From assembly GCA_958510825.1 (NCBI GenBank), contig OY294047.1, positions 40,501,229 through 40,565,228 on the forward strand: a stretch of 64,000 nucleotides of DNA. The letters run 5' to 3'. The notes below the pieces were generated by a model that searched no databases, was not told the DNA's origin, and saw only the letters and a program-made list of their open reading frames with translations. Shown piece by piece: positions 57,204 to 64,000 of the stretch. Each line of letters begins with the position of its first letter. The stretch's first letter is position 1. The DNA comes from Brachypterus glaber (lineage: Eukaryota; Arthropoda; Insecta; Coleoptera; Kateretidae). The position numbers and the translations under genes were made by a program.

Positions 57204-57330
57204 ACAATTTCGTTGGATATTTAATACTGAATTTTATCTATTAATACATATCTTTTATTTTATCGCCACCATTGGTATTTAATACTTTACTTGTGATATT
57301 AAATACTGCAATGTGTGTATTGTAAACAAA
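57204..57330. mobile_element. Partial, inverted copy of the 14487-14654 MITE
   Basis: TTTCGTTGGATATTTAATAC and TATCGCCACCATTGGTAT match the 14.5-kb MITE in reverse orientation. The CACTCAGAAAA ends are not preserved. Confidence 0.65.
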
Positions 57331-57617
57331 ATGTTGTCTTACTAACATAGAGACCGTGCTGGTACATTTAAATGCCCACGCAACATGTGTTTATTAATAC
57401 TAGCATGTTATTGTAAAAATTACTGTAACATTTGGTAAAGCATATCAAACTTATGGTATACTTTGAGTTGTTGTTAAGTTGTATTACTGATCTAGTTTAA
57501 AGTATGTTACAGTATTCAGAAAAATTAACAATCGGTAAATAATACCAAAATTTTGATTAGTAATAATATAAAGATTTCAACCACACACAATTACACTCTT
57601 TCTACTAGAACTTTCTA

Positions 57618-57667
57618 GGGCGATTACATCCGAGCTCGGAGATCGAGGTTGACAACCGTAATCGCCC
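57618..57667. repeat. GC-rich hairpin
   Basis: GGGCGATTAC at the left pairs exactly with GTAATCGCCC at the right. CCGAGCTCGG lies near the left of the loop. It stands out in AT-rich DNA and may be a MITE centre. Confidence 0.65.
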
Positions 57668-58260
57668 AAAAAACCATTTTCGTCCGTGTATCATATACTA
57701 TTTTTTTATTCGATTGTAATATATTAGTAAATACATCTGTATTTTTGACAACAAATTTGAGGTTAGAATTCAACAGTTTCAATATCAATAAACGTGGACT
57801 ATTTTACTTTTAGGCCTAGGCTGAAAAATTAAACATTTCGCATTTTGTATTATATAAAAAGTAGCGCTTTTAGATACAATCTAATGGTAGATAATAACAT
57901 AACCTCAAAAACAATAAGAGATTATTTGTATTCTCAATTTTAGCACACTAGTTTTATGGTGGATATCTGAAAAACATTGTTCACGCGATGGCCAGAAATA
58001 CTTTGTTTTTTGCAAACCTTGTACCTCTTCTTGTACTGCGCATATTTGCCCTAAGTGGTTTTATTGAATCTAAATATATACATATGAAAAGTTTATATTT
58101 TAAAACAAGTAAGTCCTACTATCGCATGTGATTTAAAACTTATTTTTTCGCTTGGACCACCCTAGTATTAAGTCAACCCTTAATACAAAACGTGCACGAT
58201 AAGACGGCCGTTCTAGTTGATGACTTTTTGGGCAAATAATGACAAAAAAGACCTCTCCAG

Positions 58261-58355
58261 TCAACAGTGATCACTACCAAAGATATTTTAGAAGGCGCAA
58301 TCAACTCGTTGCGTGATGTCGTAAACGATGCCTTCTCTGCCCCTCAATCTCCCTT
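58261..58355 (+). other. Possible isolated exon, unknown protein
   Basis: A pyrimidine-rich CCTCTCCAG (ending 58260) is followed by a frame reading STVITTKDILEGAINSLRDV and then VNDAFSAPQSP. It ends at a consensus donor, CTT|GTAAGG, at 58356. The residue mix looks protein-like, and the acceptor and donor bracket 95 bp. Without splicing the frame stops two codons later (TTG TAA). I see no neighbouring exon and do not recognise the protein. It may be host, transposon or chance. Confidence 0.3.
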
Positions 58356-58434
58356 GTAAGGGAGTAAACTTTGAACCTCTTACTAAGAACAGCAAATATC
58401 TAATTTTAGCTTGACATTACGTCTTACGTTTAAT

Positions 58435-58865
58435 AATATATTAAAGTACTAGTTTCATAACATACGTTTTTAGCGCACGAGTACAAGTTTAGAAAACGAG
58501 CCGCTTGCGGCGAGTTTTCTAAAGTACTAGTGCTCTAAAAACGTGTTATGAAACGAGTGCTTTATACAATTTTTTCGATTTTGCTCTAAAATTTAAAAAA
58601 ACTTAAATTGATGACTGATTTAGGGATTTTTGTTTTGGGTTGGCATTACAGTTTACACTATGTTTAAAATTCTAAGAACAAATGATATTTTCATATATTT
58701 TACAGTCGTCTCTTCTTTTTTCACTGGAATTAACCAGTCCACAATTTTAACACGGTAAAAAATAACCCAAACATAAAATTTTGTAAAAAATTAAACTTTA
58801 AATCGACATTGACATTTACACGTAAAACGTCAAGAGATAAGCTTTTGTATGTTGCCAACCCAACA
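58435..58865 (+). repeat. Dispersed repeat C, copy 2, with GC-rich hairpin
   Basis: The AAAGTACTAGTTTCATAACA block is followed by a hairpin, AGAAAACGAGCCGC...GCGGCGAGTTTTCT (58491-58520), then an inverted-like ACTAGTGCTCTAAAAACGTG and the body shared with 24700-25090. The first copy lacks the hairpin. Confidence 0.75.
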
Positions 58866-59123
58866 GAAAAAAAAGTAGAGACCTCTTATGGGCCTATAAG
58901 AACACGCAAAATGAGTCGCAAAATAGAAAAAATATTTATACTTAGATTTTAAGTTGATGATAAAGCCTACTCAGATAATAGCGCCAAATTCTTCAAAAAT
59001 CACTATTTTTGTAAATATTTTTTTTATGTTGGTACTTTACATAAACAATTACTTAGATCCAAAAGAAAATATATACCCCTTTTTTATAAAGAAATGTTTA
59101 AATGTTAGTTCAAATTCACCATA

Positions 59124-59765
59124 GGGTGGACCTCATATTTTTTTATTATCTTAATTTTTTATTTAGGTTTACCTAGAAAATTCTGAAATTATGAGAGTGA
59201 TTAAACTTTTTTAAGGGTCCTAATTGGGCCCCTATATTTCGTAAATTACCCATAAATCGTAAAAAATCGTTGAAAGGGCTTGGAATCTTATTTTTTCCTT
59301 TTGAGCTAAGCACCAAATAAGGGTTTTTTAAAGTGAATTATTTAGGAGCTCTTATTTGGCGCTTAGCTCGTTTGTTTTAGTTAATTCATTTTAATATTAT
59401 GAATAAATATTGGAATGGATTAAATAAAAATAAATACAGTCCGATCTGATACATTTTTAAAACGTTTGTAGAAATTCGTTAATTTTAGTTTAAGGGGCAA
59501 CTTTGGCAGATTTTCGGCACGGGTTAGATCTTTTGATCATTTTGAAATTTGGCACAAATTTTGTGTAAAAGAAAATAATAAGATTATAAACTCTTTAAAT
59601 TTTTTACTGATACAAAAGTTCAAGACAATTTTTTAAGATGATTTTTAAGATTTATGGGTAATTTACGAATTTTATGGGCCCAATTAGGACCCTTAGAGGA
59701 GTTTGATCACTCATATTTTCAGATAAATGAAAATTTTAGGATAATAACAAATATAAGGTCCGCCC
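59124..59765. mobile_element. 642-bp TIR element flanked by TA
   Basis: GGGTGGACCTCATATTTTTT at the left is mirrored by AAATATAAGGTCCGCCC at the right, with TA outside both ends (59122-59123 and 59766-59767). Inverted homology extends about 150 bp to TAAATTACCCATAAAT and its complement. A central hairpin pairs GAGCTAAGCACCAAATAAG with CTTATTTGGCGCTTAGCTC (59303-59369). No transposase frame is present. Confidence 0.75.
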
Positions 59766-60439
59766 TAATGTGTAATTAGAAGCATCACTCGCTTGAGTAA
59801 ATTCCATATTTAGTTGCTTCAAAGAAACTATTTCTTTTTTTTTGTAACTTTGGATTTACTTATAAAATTTTGGAGAAGAATGGAATAAAAAGGGCCAAAA
59901 ACTTCCATTTTTTGTTTCCTTTACTTTTAAATAAATATGAAAAACAATATATTATGCCTTTTTTTCACTTATTTATTATACCTGGGTAGCGATTCTCATT
60001 TAGGTGATATGATAATATCATATCACTTCAGCTAATATTCTGATAATTCCACCGAGGACCAGACGTTTGTTCATATCACTTCACTGCGACAGAAGCTGTC
60101 AGACTTTTTTTTATTAAGAATGGATTTAACCTCTTGTCTACCAGAGTATCAAATTTGTAACAAACCCAATTAAATAAGAAAATATATAAAATATTTAAAA
60201 AGTTTTCGCCATTATATTATGTTTGTAATGTTACAGGATTCCTTTTTTTGTTATACTACTGTTTAAAAAGAAATCATACAATAAATTGCATTATTAGGTA
60301 TGCCCTATTATTACAAATATGATACATACCATTTTTTTGTACAAAATAAAAATTTAAACAAAATATACATTAGTATTGACTTAACTTCCTATTTTTAGCT
60401 TATTTTTACGAAAAAATATTTTTTTATTATCATATTTTA

Positions 60440-60687
60440 ATAATTCAGTACACAAGAGGTTAAATGAAGTATTGGAGGCCATACTGGTCTTAGGGAATCT
60501 TCAAGACGCTGAAAACCAAAACGACGAGCCTCCACGTAATTTTTTACAATGGAAAAATCCATTTAATAGCCTTACTGAGACAAAATTCATAAAAAAAAAT
60601 TATAAACGTTCCTCGTTTTCGTTCCATTTAAATTTAAATGCATTTATAAAAACAACTGTCAGGTTTGTGATTAGCGAAAACTCTTAG
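60440..60687 (+). pseudogene. Fragment resembling PIF/Harbinger transposase N-terminus
   Basis: After an acceptor-like TAATTCAG the frame reads LNEVLEAILVLGNLQDAENQ, then PPRNFLQWKNPFNSLTETKF and IKKNY, and later TTVRFVISENS before a stop. The order WxNPFxxLxxxxFIKxY...TVRFVI resembles the start of Harbinger/HARBI1-type DDE nucleases, upstream of the catalytic domain. The catalytic domain is absent. An AT-rich, lysine-rich piece between the two blocks looks like decay or an insertion. The call rests on motif memory alone. Confidence 0.4.
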
Positions 60688-60689
60688 GA

Positions 60690-61195
60690 AAGAACTAAAT
60701 TCGTGAATACGGAAATATTGAAATGTGTAAAAAAAAGCGTGATATGATAATAAAATATCGCCGGAAATTCATCACATCACATCTACGTTCAGAATTGATC
60801 CCCTGTAGTTGTATATGATTATTCTGTATAATTACAAGCCATAACCTCCTCGTTAATACCAAGAAAGAACATTTTTTTTTTGTAATACCTAAGATTTTAT
60901 TTTGTTTTTCGTTCTTAGTCTCACTATATTTGGGAAAGAAGGGTGAAGTCACCAACCTCATGAACTCTGATGCCGCTAGATTAGGCACTCTATAAACTCT
61001 ATAAAGTTGGCTTTGGATGAAGGAATGGCCAGATAGGGAGACATTTTGTCTAATTAGGGCCGAAAACTTTACGTAAAGTTGAATATGGTGTGGAATAATA
61101 AATTAGATTGCTTACAGGAATTGCGGATGTTGCAGATGTCCACTGATGAGACCTGAAACAAAATTAATCATAAAATAAATAAAAAATATATTTTG
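60690..61195. other. Flank without a recognised gene
   Basis: A minus-strand frame (60695-60988) contains NLAASEFMRLVTSPFFPKYS, which has protein-like composition but no domain I recognise and no context. Confidence 0.3.
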
Positions 61196-61197
61196 CT

Positions 61198-61551
61198 TCA
61201 AGCGTACTAAAATGTTCATATTTTATAACTGAACACACTAGTTAGAAGTGATCTATTTTTTTACAGTAAGAAAATGAGTTCATTGTTGTACGCCGCAAAA
61301 AAAAAGCTAGTTAGCAAAACCACCACTGGCGGCAGCACTCTTTGACTGTGATGAAAGCCATACTTAAAACTTGTTTGTCTATTATGTAGACAGGTGGTTG
61401 ACTCCAGATTCTGTGCAAAAACCTTGTGTGAAATTGATTAAAAATGATTGAAGAAGAATATATGGTTTATACACCTACAATTCTCTCCGAAATTGTATAT
61501 GCTACATTAGACAAGTTACCATCGAAATGGCGAAAAGTGTATCCTTTTTAA
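61198..61551 (+). mobile_element. Dispersed repeat D, copy 2
   Basis: Direct-orientation copy of 40858-41202, including the upstream CAAGCGTACTAAAATGTTCA block and an ATG frame at 61444-61551 (35 residues, MIEEEYMVYTPTILSEIVYA, then LDKLPSKWRKVY) with the same start and motif. It carries a small CCACTGGCGGCAG insertion near 61321 relative to copy 1. Confidence 0.75.
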
Positions 61552-61673
61552 CTTGTTTCTTCTTATTATTAAAAATGATAAAATACTATTTAATTTTTAA
61601 TTTAAAAATCAAATAAAAAAAATCGTCTGGTTTTAACTTATGTTGGAAAAACGGTAGGCATTGAAAATGTCTC

Positions 61674-62090
61674 ATGGAAAATTTCCCAACAAAAATCGTA
61701 ACAAAATCGTAAGAAAAATCCCAACAAAAAACGTAACAACATCGTTAGAAATCGTGAGGAAAATCCCAACAAAAATCGTAATAATTGTGATAAAGTCGTC
61801 AGAAATCGTGATGAAAATCCCAAAAAAAATCGTGATAATTGTGATAAAATCGTGAGAAATCGTGAGTAAAATCCCAACAAAAATCGCGAGAAAAATCCCA
61901 ACAAAAAACGTCACAAAATTGTAAGAAATCGCGAGGAAAATCCCAACAAAAACAGTGATAACTGTGATAAAATCGTCAGAAATTGTGAGGAAAATTCTAA
62001 CAATAATCGTTACAATTGTGAAAAAATCGTGAAAAATCGTGAGGAACTTCCTAACAAAAATCTTGACAATTCTGACAAAAATTTATGGGT
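61674..62090. repeat. Degenerate minisatellite
   Basis: About 415 bp of irregular tandem units built from AAATCCCAACAAAAATCGT, GATAAAATCGT and AGAAATCGTGAGG. The lack of stops on both strands over parts of it is a side effect of unit composition. It is not a gene. Confidence 0.9.
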
Positions 62091-63110
62091 TTCGAGCCAT
62101 AAGACATTTTCAATGTCAAAATTAAACTTGGAATTTATCTGTCATTCTAAAAAAACTTGGTGCTTATTTCTACATATGTATACATATGTATGTATGCAAA
62201 TGAGTTAAAAGTTTACCTATAATAAAAAACATTGGTTAATAAAGGCATGTTATATATCTTCCTTTTTAAATATGGGTGTTTAAAATTTAATTAATTCAAT
62301 GTATTAATTAGTTTTCGGCGAGTTTTTGGTTCCCTCCCTTTTAATTTTTAATAAAAACAGATAACGAAGATTTTACGAGCCAGTCTGAAAGATATCAAGC
62401 AGAAGTTTTTAGCAAAACTAATTTCAGAAATGAAATTTTAATAACCTAGGCGTGAATATAAAGTAGAAAATAAAATATTCAATCGGAAAAGTTTTTGTTT
62501 TTATCGGTTTTATTAGGGCCTTTTTATCTGACATTTATTGCTTTATGCCTTCTCTTTTTGTTTCCTCTTCTGAAATGAAACTGATCAGATATTTTAATAA
62601 GAGTTCAATAGTCTTTCTATAAATAATTAATCCCATAAAAAAAGTTTAAATAAATAAATTACTTTTATCCAACACCTTCACAGAAACACTTGTTTTGAGC
62701 ACTATTTTAAATGTCAAAAGTGAGTTTTTTTTCACTAGTGACTAAAAAATTTTTCACCCACTCTTTTGATCTCACCCAAAATTAGTTACATACCCTATTA
62801 ATTAAGTATTATAAATATTCTATAAATAGAAACACATTAACTAAACCATAAAAATTAAAGAAAACCCCAAATTATTCTTTAGTTTTTGAATAAAATACAG
62901 TTTTTATTAAAAATTCTGTCATCACCGCGTCCATTTTGACGTTTGTAAGAAATGTAAAACTAGCAATTGTTTATTTTTAATAGGCATACTTGGCCATGGC
63001 TACCTATTATTTTAGTATTAAGAAAACTTAATCTTAATATTTTTGACATAATTTTTCGCAAAATTATAGATTTTTATTTAAAAATAAAAGGTGTTGGATA
63101 AAATTCTCAA
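62091..63110. repeat. AT-rich stretch with a distant inverted pair
   Basis: TTTTATCCAACACCTT at 62663-62678 is mirrored by AAGGTGTTGGATAAAA at 63088-63103, bounding about 440 bp. It could be a decayed TIR element. Nothing coding was seen. Confidence 0.5.
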
Positions 63111-63113
63111 TTC

Positions 63114-63166
63114 GTGTATTAAGTGATTTTATCCACTTTGCATGGATAAAATGCTACTTAATACAC
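63114..63166. repeat. 53-bp hairpin
   Basis: GTGTATTAAGT pairs with ACTTAATACAC, and ATTTTATCCA with TGGATAAAAT, around a short loop. It starts 11 bp after the inverted pair at 63088-63103. The remaining 63167-64000 is AT-rich with long A and T runs near 63870-63980 and no gene recognised. Confidence 0.7.
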
Positions 63167-64000
63167 TAGTTAAGAAAATAACTATTAAAGTTTATACTGC
63201 CATATAGTATTATAAAGATAGGTCCATTCACTAGAAATATAACTAGAATATGTTTGGTAATAACTAAGAAAATAACTAGTAACGGCCCTTAAGACCTATT
63301 TACAAATACAACGCAAAACCTGCGTTTCTTAAGGTTTTACGTTTAATTTTTACGTCGTATTTTTACTTATAGGTCTTTATAATACTCACCACTGAATTTT
63401 AATTTGACTTTTGGTGCTTCTAGGAATATTTCAAAGTATAAAAAAATCATTATTCTGTAGCTTGTTTATCTCCATTTTGAAATTTTCTCTAAAGAACTCG
63501 GTTGCAACATAGTAGTTCCCATAAACATTTCAAAGAAAAATATGTGAACTTCTAGAAACTTTTGAATCTCGTGCAGATTTGGGAATAATTTTATGATTGG
63601 TAGGAGATTTACCAGCAAATGCTGCATCTCCCATTTGTACAGCATATAAAAATACCAACCGTTTTAATCTAGTGCTGTGGTCGCCTTGCTGTACACTATT
63701 TTAAAAATACGTTTACAAAATTTTAAAATTTAATAAATTTTTATTTTTATTTGGCATTAGATATAGTTAAAAACAAGCCGTTAAGATATGCAATGCTACG
63801 TATTCCATTATATACTATTCACAGTAAATGGTATATTACATTTTCCCAAAGGGCCAAACACTTAAAACAAAAATATTTTTTCAAAAAACGAAAAAATTTT
63901 GACTTTTTTTTAATTAAAAAAATATTTTTTTTATTTTTTTGTGAAAAAAAAAATTAAATGCATTTTTTTTTCATTTTTTAACCCCTCTATAACCTTTATG

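Noticed and set aside
61638..61914. Overlapping open frames on both strands, one with repetitive LLGFSSRFL-like units
   Set aside because: Explained by the stop-free minisatellite units. The repeats are irregular and the frames change along the array.

Overview
This is AT-rich eukaryotic nuclear DNA, most likely from an insect and perhaps a beetle. That guess rests on the repeat mix: Jockey/CR1-like LINE fragments, palindromic elements ending in ACAGGGTG, a piggyBac-type MITE with TTAA sites, a pogo element with a Psq helix-turn-helix, and hammerhead-like motifs. There are no operons, no bacterial genes, no rRNA gene and no intact tRNA gene. I find no intact host protein-coding gene. Nearly every long open frame is a shadow of a repeat. 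The window is best read as a long intron or intergenic tract packed with dead and non-autonomous transposons.

Layout. 0-5 kb: a minus-strand LINE reverse-transcriptase relic at the left edge, a tRNA-derived SINE abutting a MITE, a 186-bp MITE with a 5-bp target duplication, a GC-rich anomalous block, and a hammerhead-like motif near 5.06 kb. 7.8-10.8 kb: inverted-repeat elements, ending with a well-delimited pogo/Tigger-type element (9799-10775, TA duplication) that keeps one transposase DNA-binding exon. 11.8-17.3 kb: two inverted copies of one repeat enclose a 1.2-kb palindromic element, a small MITE, a LINE 3' end and a degraded coding relic. 18.2-20.7 kb: a TIR element and the first copy of a repeat seen again at 54.7 kb. 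24-31.6 kb: LINE fragments on both strands, a GC-centred hairpin, an ACAGGGTG element, a piggyBac-type MITE and a perfect hairpin with a poly(A) loop. 31.6-39 kb is mostly low-complexity AT-rich DNA. 39.2 kb: a probable LTR end with a tRNA-Ser-type primer-binding site. 40.4-42.7 kb: several MITEs and a repeat holding a short recombinase-like start. 43.5-44.2 kb: an island of ordinary complexity that may be host sequence. 45.1-47 kb: an element built from a 15-bp motif, then a tandem repeat with four hammerhead-like cores.

47.46-53.07 kb holds the most striking structure. A 2.85-kb element with about 970-bp inverted arms is present complete (50218-53070), and again in near-identical form (47464-49682) where it is cut by a 200-N assembly gap. 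53.8-62.1 kb: an ACAGGGTG-family arm, a hairpin MITE, a repeat interrupted by a nested LINE 3' end, a possible exon, a TA-flanked TIR element, a PIF/Harbinger-like fragment, the second recombinase-like repeat and a minisatellite.

The parts do not form one pathway. The story is genome turnover: insertion, nesting, inversion, and short modules reused in otherwise unrelated elements. All family calls come from reading motifs without database searches.
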